Assembly: GCA_007833815.1 (NCBI GenBank)
Contig: CP033464.1
Location: forward strand, 3,962,001-4,026,000
Direction: 5' to 3'
From: Brevibacillus laterosporus
Lineage (GTDB): Bacteria; Bacillota; Bacilli; Brevibacillales; Brevibacillaceae
Length of the DNA stretch: 64,000 nucleotides
Positions 34,166-43,790 of the stretch are shown here, in pieces; the first letter of the stretch is position 1; the number at the start of each line of letters is the position of its first letter. Under the pieces are notes generated by a model. The model was not told where the DNA came from. It did no database searches and saw only the letters and a list, made by a program, of their open reading frames with translations. The position numbers were made by a program, and so were the translations under genes.

Positions 34166-35507
34166 TTACCTGTTACCTTGTTGTTCTAATTCTTCCTGCA
34201 ATTGATTTAATGACTGAGCAGATTCAGAAACCTTATGAGTAGAATTCCCAATCATTTCGACATCTTCAATAAATTGAGCCATTTTGATAGTGGCAATGTC
34301 AATTTCGCTTATGCTTGTTTGCATGGAAATTACAATTTGGTTAAGTGCTACTTCTGTTTGATCAGATTCTTTTTGTCCCTTATTCACTAGAAGCTGGATA
34401 TGACGGATGGAGGAGACTACGTCTTGCATAAATTGACTAGATTGGGCAATAAGCGAAGAAACATCTTGAACGGATTGTCTAGTTTGTTCGGAAAGCATAC
34501 GTACTTCTTGAGAAACGACGGAAAATCCCCGTCCATGCTCTCCTGCTCTAGCCGCTTCAATGGCGGAATTCAAAGCAAGTAAATTGGTCTGTTCTGCGAT
34601 TTGTTGCACAAGATTTACAATTTTTTGAATCTCATTTGAAGAGTGATTCAGCTTTTCAATCAGCTCTTCCATGTCATTCATTCCACCGTTGATATCTCGA
34701 ATACGCGACTCAAGTTCTTTCATCCGCTGCTGTCCTTCACTCGCTAATTGGAGGGTCTCTCTAGATTTGTCTGCGCTATGCTGAACAGCAATATTCATGT
34801 CTTGACCACTGGATATTAACTGTTTTACGGATGAAGTGGTTTGTTGGCTTAGAGATGCCAGCATAAGGCTGATATCCGCCATTTTCGTTTGAATTTGTTC
34901 ACGACCTCGGTATTCTTGCTCTCGCCGCATGTTTTCTTTCTCATATGATTCAAGCACGACCTGTTGTTCGAAGTTAAACATCTTAGAAACAACAATGCTT
35001 GCTTGTAATAATAGCTTCGTATCTGTCAATTGATCAAAGATAATTTGCAATACATGCTCCTGAACATTTTGAAACGCAGCGATGTACCATTTTGGTTCTA
35101 ATCCAATGCGCACATGCACTTCGGCTACTTTAAAACGTTTGTGCAAAAACTCATCGTTAATATGCCCATCAAACATATCCAGCAAATGTATCTCTAGACT
35201 TTTCGCAAGTCGCTCCACAGTGCTATGCTTTGTCAAAATTTGTTTTAGATGAGGGACACTGAGAATTGTTTTGTAAAAAGTCTTGGCAATATCATGAATA
35301 TGAGTCGCAATGATCGGCTGTAATGCTTTCGCGATTTTTAAAATCCTCTGGACTTAATCGAATCATGTTCATCTGGGTTACAATATCTGCATGCTTTATA
35401 TTCATGGTGACTTGGCTAGTTACCATCTGTTCTTTAAAGATTTTTGTTTGCGTAGATTCTTCTGCCTTTGTGCTGAACCAATTCGTAAATAAAAAGCTTT
35501 TCCCCAT
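34166..35507 (-). pseudogene. HemAT-type heme aerotaxis transducer with a one-base frameshift
   Basis: The N-terminal part (from ATG 35507) reads into [20 protein letters not shown], the start of a globin-coupled sensor. At the T5 run 35335-35339 (five As on the coding strand) the frame is lost; with one A removed it continues [18 protein letters not shown] and joins the long downstream frame (34166-35236), which carries the heme His in [12 protein letters not shown] and the methyl-accepting signalling hairpin [20 protein letters not shown]. Restored, the protein would be about 447 aa, normal for HemAT. It senses oxygen and signals to CheA. The lesion could be a real mutation, a reversible slippage event or a sequencing error. 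Confidence 0.85.
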
Positions 35508-35823
35508 ATGCTGTTATCACCTTTGTTAGTTTTGTATTTTCAGATAAATCAGTCGTATAATCACAGACATTAACAATTATAACAAGCCTTATATAGCATT
35601 GTAAATCATTGTACGGATACTATTCGTTAAAAGCTTGTGAATTATTTTGAAAGAAAATTTCGGTTGTTTTCCAAATGAAAAAACTCCTATAGTTTCCTAT
35701 AGAAGCATCATGTTAGGTAACCATGAACGAAATATTCAAAATATGATAAGATTATAGAGACCTCTATACGCGGGACATTTCAATTATATATCATATTATC
35801 CCATGAAAGGTGTCTGAATCCAA

Positions 35824-36453
35824 ATGAAGCCATTCCGAAAAGCGATCCTAACAGAGGAAGAACTGCGTAACCTTACTGGTACACCAGGCCCATTAGCTAG
35901 TAACAAGGTCATCCCCTTCCTAGATATTCATTGTCGTTCCTTTTTAGCAAAATCTCCTTTTTTACTCCTATCTACAAGCAGCAACAAAGGGCTCTGCGAT
36001 GCTTCTCCGCGTGGAGATCATCCTGGATTCGTTCATGTATTGGATGAGCACCATCTTCTCATACCAGAACGTCCAGGTAATCGTCGAGTAGACTCTCTAC
36101 GAAATATTATTGCCAATCCTTATGTAGGCTTGCTCTTCATGATTCCAGGTCTTGAAGAAACATTACGTATCAACGGAAAAGCATGGGTTATTCAAGATCA
36201 AGAACTTCTCGAACCAATGCAAGTACAAGGGCGAATCCCTCAACTTGGAATTGCAGTAGAAGTGGAAGAATGCTTTATTCATTGCGCTAAATCGTTTAAA
36301 CGTTCCGGCCTCTGGGAACCAACTACTTGGTTGCCAAAGGATAGCCTTCCTAAGCCAGCGGTAATGTTAGCCGAGCACGCCAAGTTACCCAATGTGTCCG
36401 CAGAAGATGTCGCAGACTTATTACATGACAGCTACACCAAACGGATGTATTAA
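35824..36453 (+). CDS. PPOX-class FMN-binding flavoprotein (MSMEG_1061 family)
   Basis: A 209-aa protein of the pyridoxamine 5'-phosphate oxidase-like split-barrel fold. The motifs LLLSTSSNKGLCDASPRGD, LIPERPGNRRVDSLRNI and NPYVGLLFMIPG are the conserved FMN-binding elements of the subfamily. Members reduce or oxidise small substrates; the specific reaction is unknown. The ATG at 35824 follows AAAGGTG at 11 bases. It is monocistronic; the 316-bp interval before it (35508-35823) shows only promoter-like AT-rich sequence. Confidence 0.85.
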   Translation: MKPFRKAILTEEELRNLTGTPGPLASNKVIPFLDIHCRSFLAKSPFLLLSTSSNKGLCDASPRGDHPGFVHVLDEHHLLIPERPGNRRVDSLRNIIANPYVGLLFMIPGLEETLRINGKAWVIQDQELLEPMQVQGRIPQLGIAVEVEECFIHCAKSFKRSGLWEPTTWLPKDSLPKPAVMLAEHAKLPNVSAEDVADLLHDSYTKRMY

Positions 36454-36631
36454 GATTATGATCTGGTAAGAAACACACCTGTCCATTTATGAACTCCTCC
36501 AAAACATTAATAAGGCTGCCGGATTTGCATCCGACAGCCCTACAGGAGACCCAATTCTTCACTTATCTATGTTACATTGTCCAATTCACAAGCACTTACT
36601 CTATTCTTCCATGTTCCTTCACAAGTTACCT

Positions 36632-36865
36632 CTATTGTTTCTTCTGTTTTTTCTTAGATTTCATTTGCATTTTTTGCGTAACATCTTCATAAGTGGCATC
36701 ATCCATCTTTTTTAGCAATTTATGATGCTCAGTTACATCCTGGATACCTGCTTCAACGGTTTGTGTGCGAAGATCTTTCCGTACCAAAACCGTAGAGAAC
36801 CAGAAGCCGATCATCGCCATCGATAATAAAACAGGTCCAGTAAAATATGATATTTCATAAGACAT
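36632..36865 (-). CDS. Small membrane-anchored basic protein, function unknown
   Basis: A 77-aa protein with a strong GGAAGGAG RBS. One membrane segment occupies residues ~8-28; the rest is charged and probably helical, ending in the lysine-rich tail KSKKKQKKQ. I do not recognise a family. The tail could bind nucleic acid or phospholipid, but that is inference. A GGCTG/CAGCC hairpin at 36513-36540 lies downstream and may end its transcript. Confidence 0.55.
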   Translation of the reverse strand: MSYEISYFTGPVLLSMAMIGFWFSTVLVRKDLRTQTVEAGIQDVTEHHKLLKKMDDATYEDVTQKMQMKSKKKQKKQ

Positions 36866-37044
36866 GTTCTTTTCTCTCCTTCCTTGGTTTTGTGATCTCT
36901 ACCTCGCTGTTTCTTATTTTACTAGAAAAATAAAGAAATAATATGGAAAACTAATAGAAAAATCATCACAATGACATCATATTCTGCTATAGCCTAGAAG
37001 GTTCTGTGCCTTTTACCTATTAAAAAGCTTATTCTTCCTTACCC

Positions 37045-37083
37045 GAAAAAAGAGCAGATAACTCAGGTAATTCTGCCCTTTTT
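37045..37083 (-). terminator. Terminator of the YtvI-family gene
   Basis: On the minus strand AAAAAGGGCAGAATTACC pairs imperfectly with GTTATCTGCTCTTTTTT around a CTGA loop and ends in six Ts, 18 bp after the stop at 37102. Confidence 0.7.
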
Positions 37084-37101
37084 GTCGTCTTATGACCTAA
37101 A

Positions 37102-38157
37102 TTAAAGCTTAACATCCAGTTTAATCATGCCAGACTCTCTCATTGCCTTATAAATGATCACTAGTAAAGGACCTAAAAGTAAACCCACTCCACCAAATAT
37201 CTGAATACCGATAAATAGCGAGGCTAAGGTAGCTACAGGAGACAAGCCCATATGTTTCCCCATAACCTTAGGCTCGACTGTTCGTCGGATAATTAGGAGA
37301 ACTACCCCTAAAAGTAACAGCTTGGTTCCCATGACGGGATCTCCTGAAACATAATAGAAAATCGACCATGGCGCCATAATGACAATGGAACCTATAATCG
37401 GTATTAGGTCAATAATCCAAATGATTAAAGACATAACCAGCGCAATTTTTGGGTTAATAAGTAACAAGCCAATTAATGTAACAGCAAAAATAACTAAGCT
37501 GACCAAAATTTGCGCTTTAAAAAACCCTGTAAAAAAAGAGGCTATTTTGTTGAAAATAAATTTGACCTTTTGCTCGGTTTGTTCAGTTAATTTTGCATAA
37601 AACGCAGCTTTAAGCCTTTCTAAATCAGCCATGATGAAGAATAAAGCAATCAAGTAAACAAGGAAATTAACTAGGAACGCAGGTATTTTTGTAAACACTT
37701 GCTTAATCGTATCTATATTTAAATAGGTTAACAGTCCTGTTTTAAATGTTTCTAGCAACGCACTAATCTGCTTGGTGCCCTCTTCAACTAACTCATTGGG
37801 TAAATCAACTGAAAAAGCGTAGATTTTGTCCAACATCTCTTGCCATAGTCTAGAAAATACACTTACATAATACGGAATATGTTCTATTACATAAAGTAGT
37901 TGTGTGGTCGCTTTTGTTACAATAAAATATCCACTTACAGCCATAACTAGAACAAAAATAAAAAATACAATCAACACTGAAAAATTACGACTCATCTTAA
38001 AGCGCTCTTTCAGAATACGCACCAGAGGATCCAACATGATTGCCGTCAGTAAAGCAAGTAGCAATGGAATGGACACCGGAATAATGACAATAAGTAAGAG
38101 AACAATAAGTAAGATGGTCACCCATTTAATCATTTTCTTTTTATTTTTGAAGTTCAT
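37102..38157 (-). CDS. AI-2E family / YtvI-like membrane protein
   Basis: A 351-aa protein with eight predicted membrane segments: a hydrophobic N-terminus (~10-45), a long extracellular stretch (~85-150), then four to five closely spaced helices with IWIIDLIPIIGSIVIMAPW and GKHMGLSPVATLASLFIGIQ, which are typical of the AI-2E/PerM superfamily and of the YtvI branch found in spore formers. YtvI is made in sporulating bacilli, but its transport substrate is unknown. The gene is monocistronic with its own terminator. Confidence 0.82.
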   Translation of the reverse strand: MNFKNKKKMIKWVTILLIVLLLIVIIPVSIPLLLALLTAIMLDPLVRILKERFKMSRNFSVLIVFFIFVLVMAVSGYFIVTKATTQLLYVIEHIPYYVSVFSRLWQEMLDKIYAFSVDLPNELVEEGTKQISALLETFKTGLLTYLNIDTIKQVFTKIPAFLVNFLVYLIALFFIMADLERLKAAFYAKLTEQTEQKVKFIFNKIASFFTGFFKAQILVSLVIFAVTLIGLLLINPKIALVMSLIIWIIDLIPIIGSIVIMAPWSIFYYVSGDPVMGTKLLLLGVVLLIIRRTVEPKVMGKHMGLSPVATLASLFIGIQIFGGVGLLLGPLLVIIYKAMRESGMIKLDVKL

Positions 38158-38346
38158 CGGAGTATCGAAGGCTCCTCTCTTATCTCTATCCCCTATCTAA
38201 ACAGTAGGCTTTACATCCTTTTATCTATTTGTATAGTAGCATACTTACCTACTAGATAATAGTTTTGTAGCTAAAGACATACTTAATCTATGCTTAAATC
38301 TTCCTTAAATATGATCTTCATGCTCTGTTTTGAAAAAAAAATAACA

Positions 38347-38378
38347 TAAAAAAAGACGCTAAACTAGCGCCATTTTTT
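38347..38378 (-). terminator. Terminator of the heme monooxygenase gene
   Basis: GGCGCTA and TAGCGTC form a stem with a 3-base loop on the minus strand, followed by seven Ts, 16 bp after the stop. Confidence 0.8.
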
Positions 38379-38393
38379 ATAACATTGCCTCTG

Positions 38394-38723
38394 TTATGAC
38401 TGTATAAAAGCTGATTTACTAGATTTCACATCATAAACGCCATGAGTTGAACTAACGATGTGGTCTGGTTTTGGCTTGCCACGGCTTTGACGGTGACCCT
38501 CCAAATGTGCTTCACTTGTTTCCCATCTCTTCCAGGCTTCTTCTGATTCCCAGCGAATTAACACAATGACTTCTTCATCATGACCTTTTCGTGTTCTTTT
38601 CACTAAAACGCTCAAATCGATAAAACCCTCAATTTTTTCAATATCGCCTTCGCCAGTAAAATGCTTTACGACTATGTCTGAAGTACCTTCTTTTACAACA
38701 ATCGTTTTTGTTTCGATAAACAT
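38394..38723 (-). CDS. hmoA: Heme-degrading monooxygenase, HmoA/IsdG-like ABM-domain protein
   Basis: A 109-aa single antibiotic-biosynthesis-monooxygenase domain. It begins MFIETKTIVVKEGTSD, contains FTGEGDIEKIEGFIDLSV and VLIRWESEEAWKRWETSEAH, and matches B. subtilis HmoA (YetG) in length and layout. The conserved Trp of EEAWKRW and the following His fit the heme-contacting residues. These enzymes open heme to release iron. A Fur-like palindrome lies 80 bp upstream and a terminator directly after, so it is a single iron-regulated gene. Symbol given by similarity. Confidence 0.82.
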   Translation of the reverse strand: MFIETKTIVVKEGTSDIVVKHFTGEGDIEKIEGFIDLSVLVKRTRKGHDEEVIVLIRWESEEAWKRWETSEAHLEGHRQSRGKPKPDHIVSSTHGVYDVKSSKSAFIQS

Positions 38724-38802
38724 AAGATTACACTCCCTTTATATGTATCGTTAGTAACATCCATAAATTCCTATAGATCATCATTCTTTCTTTATTTTAG
38801 TT

Positions 38803-38821
38803 GATAAAGATTATCATAGTC
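38803..38821 (-). promoter_or_regulatory. Fur box upstream of the heme monooxygenase
   Basis: GATAAAGATTATCATAGTC keeps most positions of the Fur consensus and is flanked by TTG and CAA to make an inverted repeat of 23 bp (38801-38823). It lies 80 bp before the start at 38723. Confidence 0.75.
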
Positions 38822-38905
38822 AATTATTGAATCATGTAAATTGTAAAACAAGCATATATGGTCGAAAATCAACCGAACCATATATGCTACACGTAAAGTA
38901 AGCTA

Positions 38906-39720
38906 TCATTTGCCTATCAATTTTTTTAGCCTAGTCCGTTGCTCTAGTAAAGCTTGATAGTGACGCTCCTGTTCCTGAATATAAGAAGTGAGAAGAACTT
39001 CGAGTGCTTGAATGGTGGGGGTATCTAGATAGGTTGTTGGTTCATCTAAAATCATCATATCAATGTCGCTTACCATGATTTTTGCTAAAGCTACCTTTAC
39101 CTTTTCCCCACCGCTTAACACTCGTACCGTCTTGTAAATGGCATCTTGTTTGAAAAGTAGCCGAGCCAGCACATCTCGTACTGTTTGCTCCGTTTGTCTA
39201 GAAGTTTCCTTCACATTTTCTAGAATTGTTTTGTCTAGAGTAAAGGACGTCTAAATTTTGGCTAAATAGCCTATTCTAGAACCACCAGTAAGTTGAATAT
39301 CTGAGTCACGTCCGACTATCTTTTTTAATAAAGTACTCTTGCCTGATCCATTTTACTGTTGCCATCTCTGTGGGCTTCTCTACTTTTTCTAGCTTCTTCA
39401 TTCGCGTTTGCACCGACTTCATTGTGCGATGGATCGATTTTTGTTGACTTGCTTTGTGCATTTTCCAGTTTCTTGTTTCTGAGGTACTCATCCGTTTAGA
39501 CGGTGCTTTTCGAAGGTTATTCGCTATTTGTGATCTCTTTTGGAGAGCGGTTTCTAGCTGACTCACTTTAGACAGGTACTCTTGATGCTTTATCCTTGAT
39601 CGCACAAACCTACTCCTGTTTTGTCATTATAATTCTCTGCCATACCAGCTTCATTAGCCATCCGACAGAAGCCTGTAACAAACGAAGATTTCGTCCTTCT
39701 GTTAGTTGTCCGAAACTTTC
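38906..39720 (-). pseudogene. Remains of a Vga/Msr-type ABC-F ribosome protection factor
   Basis: Several pieces occur in order but in different frames. From upstream: an inter-domain linker (39605-39306, HQEYLSKVSQLETALQKRSQ, SQQKSIHRTMKSVQTRMKKL, LEKVEKP), then a Walker A NGSGKST with SRIGYLA after it (~39355-39250), then signature VLSGGEKVKVALAKI and Walker B MMILDEPTTYLD (39214-38906). The first ATPase domain is almost gone. ABC-F proteins of this type dislodge lincosamide, streptogramin or pleuromutilin drugs from the ribosome. With at least two frame changes and a deletion it cannot be functional. Confidence 0.8.
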
Positions 39721-39802
39721 TTAATTTAAAAAATTAAGAATGGTGTCTTTTTGTTTGATCCTATTCGACTGAATGTTTTCAGGAACGTTCCTTACAACAA
39801 AA

Positions 39803-39841
39803 AAACCGTCCTCTCCAAGCTAGCTGGAAAGAGGACGGTTC
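39803..39841 (-). terminator. Terminator after glycyl-tRNA synthetase
   Basis: On the minus strand AACCGTCCTCT pairs with AGAGGACGGTT around a CTAGCT-containing loop and is followed by a run of eight Ts, about 70 bp after the glyS stop. Confidence 0.8.
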
Positions 39842-39913
39842 CGTTTTACTATATAACAGAATCAAACCATTGAGGCAGTTTATCTTACTTTGTTTGTAGC
39901 ATATGGTACTCAA

Positions 39914-41296
39914 TTAAAAAGAAATCTTATTTTCAACAAAGGCTTTCAAATCTGCAATTGCTACGCGTGTTTGTTCCATCGTATCACGGTCACGTACAGT
40001 TACCATACCATCTTGCTCGGACTCAAAGTCATACGTAATGCAAAGCGGTGTACCAATCTCATCATGACGGCGATAACGTTTACCAATGGAACCAGATTCA
40101 TCATAATCTACTACAAAATGCTTGGATAAGTCAGCAAAAACTTTCATAGCAGGTTCAGACAATTTTTTGGACAAAGGGAAAATGGCAGCCTTGTAAGGTG
40201 CTAATGCTGGATGGAAACGTAGAACGGTACGACTGTCTCCACCTTCCAGTTCTTGCTCCTCATACGCATCAATTAGGAATGACAACGTTACACGGTCTGC
40301 ACCAAGAGATGGCTCGATGCAATAAGGTACATAGCGTTCGTTTGTTTCAGGGTCAAGGTAAGAGAAGTCCTCTCCAGAATGCTCCATATGTTGCTTGAGA
40401 TCGAAGTCCGTACGGTTTGCAATTCCCCATAGCTCGCCCCAACCAAACGGGAATTTGTATTCAATATCGCTAGTGCCTTTGCTATAATGGGACAATTCAT
40501 CGTCGTTATGATCACGAAGACGAACATTCTGTTCTTTTACTCCCAACGTCAACAACCATTGGAAACAATAGTTACGCCAGAACTCAAACCATTTCATGTC
40601 CTCGCCTGGTTGGCAGAAGAATTCAAGCTCCATTTGTTCAAATTCACGTGTACGGAACGTAAAGTTACCTGGTGTGATTTCATTACGGAAGCTTTTACCG
40701 ATCTGTCCGATACCAAATGGCATTTTCTTACGCATAGTGCGTTGTACATTTTTAAAGTTTACAAAGATACCCTGTGCCGTTTCTGGACGCAGGAAGATTT
40801 CATTCGTACTAGATTCTGTTACACCTTGGAACGTTTTAAACATCAAGTTGAACTGACGAATGTCCGTAAAATCTTGACTACCACAATCTGGGCAAACAAT
40901 GCTATGTTCCGAAATAAGTTCCTGCATTTTTTCAAAGGGTAGGCCATCTACAACTAACTCAATGTTGTTTTCTGCAAGTTTATCTTCAATCAGTTTGTCA
41001 GCGCGATGACGTGCCTTACATTTTTTACAATCGATCATAGGGTCGTTAAAGTTACCAACATGACCAGATGCAACCCATGTTTTTGGATTCATCAAGATCG
41101 CCGCGTCAATACCAACATTGTACGGGGACTCTTGAATGAATTTTTTCCACCAAGCCTTTTTAATGTTGTTCTTTAGCTCAATACCAAGCGGACCGTAATC
41201 CCACGTATTAGCAAGACCCCCATAAATTTCGGATCCTGGGAATACAAATCCTCTGTGTTTGGCAAGAGCGACGATTTTGTCCATGGTTACACTCAT
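39914..41296 (-). CDS. glyS: Glycyl-tRNA synthetase, homodimeric (alpha2) type
   Basis: A 460-aa class II synthetase that charges tRNA-Gly. It begins with the eukaryote/archaeal-like [18 protein letters not shown], and contains the motif 2 region [20 protein letters not shown] and motif 3 [19 protein letters not shown]2-C ... C-X2-C pair (CKKC, CPDCG) suggests a zinc site. Length is normal for the one-chain form; most bacilli instead have separate alpha and beta chains or this single-chain form. RBS AAAAAGGAG. Its leader has a terminator-like hairpin (41331-41369). Confidence 0.96.
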   Translation of the reverse strand: MSVTMDKIVALAKHRGFVFPGSEIYGGLANTWDYGPLGIELKNNIKKAWWKKFIQESPYNVGIDAAILMNPKTWVASGHVGNFNDPMIDCKKCKARHRADKLIEDKLAENNIELVVDGLPFEKMQELISEHSIVCPDCGSQDFTDIRQFNLMFKTFQGVTESSTNEIFLRPETAQGIFVNFKNVQRTMRKKMPFGIGQIGKSFRNEITPGNFTFRTREFEQMELEFFCQPGEDMKWFEFWRNYCFQWLLTLGVKEQNVRLRDHNDDELSHYSKGTSDIEYKFPFGWGELWGIANRTDFDLKQHMEHSGEDFSYLDPETNERYVPYCIEPSLGADRVTLSFLIDAYEEQELEGGDSRTVLRFHPALAPYKAAIFPLSKKLSEPAMKVFADLSKHFVVDYDESGSIGKRYRRHDEIGTPLCITYDFESEQDGMVTVRDRDTMEQTRVAIADLKAFVENKISF

Positions 41297-41330
41297 TCTC
41301 TAAAACTCCTTTTTATCCAAATAAGTATTG

Positions 41331-41369
41331 AAAAGCTCTCGTCCCTTCCAAAATATACGGGATGAGAGC
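41331..41369 (-). terminator. Intrinsic terminator-like hairpin in the glyS leader
   Basis: GCTCTCATCCC and GGGACGAGAGC form an 11-bp stem (one mismatch) on the minus strand, followed by TTTTCAAT, 35 bp before the glyS start. In T-box leaders the attenuator ends in just such a GGGACGAGAGC arm, but I do not find the conserved T-box sequence in 41370-41600. The rest of 41297-41688 holds no gene. Confidence 0.6.
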
Positions 41370-41610
41370 CTATGCTTCGCTTAACAGTCAACAACATAAT
41401 AATCATGCCGTTTACCAGTACATATGTATGACTTCCTAGCTTTGCGCTTATCCCAAAGAGACAAGACACCAGTAATTTTAGCCTACATAAACTCTCTTAG
41501 GTATTGTAAACCATGTATTACATGTTACATTGTTTACGCCCAAAATTCAATTGACAGTTAACAGAATCCCCGATAATCTTTACGACGTTTTGATTTGAGT
41601 AACGATTAGA

Positions 41611-41646
41611 AAGGCATTTCCGAATACGCTTATCCAGAAATGCCTT
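41611..41646 (-). terminator. Hairpin terminator after the CNNM transporter gene
   Basis: AAGGCATTTC pairs perfectly with GAAATGCCTT (41611-41620 with 41637-41646), about 40 bp after the stop on the minus strand; the T-run is short (TTTCT). Confidence 0.6.
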
Positions 41647-41688
41647 CCTGTGTCTCTTATGATTCAATTCGTTTCGATTACAAGTAGA

Positions 41689-43017
41689 TTACTCTTTAAT
41701 CATTGATTCATCCGCTTCTGGCAGAACGACTGGTTTAATCTCTACGCGCTTAATGTGATTAACATCCTTTTCCAGAATGCGCAATTCATAACCCTCAAAC
41801 ACGATTGGCACATTTTTGCGTAAATCTGGATTTTGCATTAGCATCCAGCCTGCAATGGTATCTACATCTTCATCATCCATACACAGATCAAACATCTCGT
41901 TTACTTCGCTAATCAGCACTTTGCCATCAACAATTTTATGGTTCCAGCCCACCTCTTGAATGCGAGGGCGTTCATCTTCGTCATATTCATCACGGACTTC
42001 GCCGATTATTTCTTCAATAATGTCTTCCAAGGTGACCAATCCAGCTGTACCACCATATTCATCATACAAGATAGCCATTTGAATACGTTTCTTTTGCATT
42101 TGTAGCAAAAGGTCGTGGATTGCCATGGTCTCTATCACTTTTAAGACAGGACGTGTAAACTCTTTCAAACTGGTAATCTGCAACTCGCTCTCACCCAAGC
42201 TATGAATGAAAAAGTCTTTTACGTTGACAATACCGACTACATCATCCTTATCTTCGCCAAAAACTGGGTAGCGCGTATATTGTTCAGATTTTAAGGTTTT
42301 AATATGTTCTTTAATGGGGTCTTCAAGATATAGACCTACCATTTCTGTCCGCGGTACCATAATCTCCTTTGCGAGACGGTTATCAAATTCAAAGATGTTA
42401 TTCACATATTTAAATTCGGTTTGATTAATTTCACCGCTATGGTAACTTTCCGATAAAATCAGTCGTAGCTCTTCTTCTGTATGAGCCACTTCATGCTCAG
42501 ATGCAGGTTTTAGACCGAACACTCCGGTAAGTAAGCGAGCAGAACCATTCAGGACCCAGATGAACGGGTACATTACTTTATAAAAATAAATTAATGGTTT
42601 TGAAAACAACAGAGTAACTCTCTCTGCCTTTTGAATAGCAAAGGTTTTAGGAGCTAATTCTCCAACAACCACATGCAAATATGTCATGGTTCCAAAAGCA
42701 ATAATAAAAGAAAGGGTGTTGGCTACTCCTACCGAAATGTTCATTCTTTCGAAAAGAGGTTGTAACATATGATGCACAGTAGGTTCACCTAGCCATCCCA
42801 AACCCATTGCTGTAATCGTTATCCCCAACTGACACGCGGACAAATATTCATCCAAGTTGGTAATTACCTTTTTTGCTGCTAATGCACCTGGCTTCTTTGC
42901 TGCGACCAATTGATCAATGCGACTAGTACGAATCTTGACAATCGCAAATTCTGCCGCCACGAAAAAACCAGTAAAGGCAATCAAAATGAAAACCATGACT
43001 AAATTAAATATCTCCAA
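41689..43017 (-). CDS. CNNM/CorC-family membrane protein with CBS pair (hemolysin-like)
   Basis: A 442-aa protein starting at TTG 43017, in register with homologues (EIFNLVMVFILIAFTGFFVAAEF-type start). The CNNM/DUF21 membrane domain (~1-200) carries LSACQLGITITAMGLGWLGE and VVVGELAPKTFA; two CBS domains follow (VPRTEMVGLY, YTRYPVFGEDKDDVVGIV and DEYGGTAGLVTLEDIIEEIIG), then the C-terminal CorC_HlyC transporter-associated domain (~360-430). This family handles magnesium or other divalent cations, probably by export. It shares orientation with a MerR gene 59 bp upstream. Confidence 0.9.
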   Translation of the reverse strand: MEIFNLVMVFILIAFTGFFVAAEFAIVKIRTSRIDQLVAAKKPGALAAKKVITNLDEYLSACQLGITITAMGLGWLGEPTVHHMLQPLFERMNISVGVANTLSFIIAFGTMTYLHVVVGELAPKTFAIQKAERVTLLFSKPLIYFYKVMYPFIWVLNGSARLLTGVFGLKPASEHEVAHTEEELRLILSESYHSGEINQTEFKYVNNIFEFDNRLAKEIMVPRTEMVGLYLEDPIKEHIKTLKSEQYTRYPVFGEDKDDVVGIVNVKDFFIHSLGESELQITSLKEFTRPVLKVIETMAIHDLLLQMQKKRIQMAILYDEYGGTAGLVTLEDIIEEIIGEVRDEYDEDERPRIQEVGWNHKIVDGKVLISEVNEMFDLCMDDEDVDTIAGWMLMQNPDLRKNVPIVFEGYELRILEKDVNHIKRVEIKPVVLPEADESMIKE

Positions 43018-43076
43018 CCAGTTACCTTAATCCATCACTGAATTAAGGTGTTCACCTCCATTGAGTCTTTCTCTCT

Positions 43077-43502
43077 CTAAATTTTTTCTTGCATGTAAGG
43101 CAAAAGAAGTAATAAAGAGTGTAAAAGCGTGGTTCCTTGTACCGACAGTTTTTGCCGGATTTCCTTTTGATCCTCTTCCGACAAAGAATTGATCTGGCTA
43201 GCCAGCAAACTCATCTCTTGTTCGAGCTGTTGCATACGCTGGTTCACATCTTTAGTTAATACCAACAATTGATCTGCATTCGGTGCTTCCCGTTTAGTTT
43301 CCACCAATTCCTTAATCGCACAGAGCGGCATATGTAATAACTTGCATTGTTCAATCATCTGCAAGATTTCCAAATCACACTCGTTATAATAACGGTAATT
43401 GGAAGTAGACCGCTTCGGTTGCAAGAGCCCCAAATTGGTGTAATAATCCACGGTTCGCTTTGAAATGTTTGCCAAAACAGCCAATTCCCCTATACGATAC
43501 AC
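43077..43502 (-). CDS. MerR-family transcriptional regulator
   Basis: A 141-aa regulator. The N-terminal HTH reads YRIGELAVLANISKRTVDYYTNLGLL, the classic MerR signature, then a wing (SNYRYY) and a long dimerisation coil (~75-120). The C-terminal tail lacks paired cysteines, so it is not a standard metal sensor. It lies 59 bp upstream of the CNNM gene and could regulate it, or respond to a small ligand. A Bacillus YfmP/YhbI-like role is possible but not shown. Confidence 0.88.
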   Translation of the reverse strand: MYRIGELAVLANISKRTVDYYTNLGLLQPKRSTSNYRYYNECDLEILQMIEQCKLLHMPLCAIKELVETKREAPNADQLLVLTKDVNQRMQQLEQEMSLLASQINSLSEEDQKEIRQKLSVQGTTLLHSLLLLLPYMQEKI

Positions 43503-43790
43503 TGCCCCATCACTTTTCCCCCCTCTCTTCTAAATAATGATGTCACATCAAAAGCGTACAGTCAAACGTGATGGTTGTTCATTTTGGAGAAAAAGGAGCA
43601 TTTTTAGACTATTTACCAACTTTACCAACCTGACAGACCTTGTTACTCTCTATCACGCTAGCTTTCTTGGAAAAATTCAAATCATTGCCTTATTAAAACT
43701 CTCAAACGTTATTGAATATTGGCACGGCTTTGGGTAAAATCATACGAGTATTAAAATATACTAGAAACATGGAGAACGAGACGAAACGAC

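Noticed and set aside
36489-36692. Plus-strand 67-aa hydrophobic ORF
   Set aside because: It covers a hairpin and is antisense to the small membrane-protein gene; Phe/Cys-rich from reverse lysine codons.
41370-41600. T-box riboswitch before glyS
   Set aside because: The terminator arm looks right, but the conserved T-box core and specifier features are not found; I kept only the hairpin.
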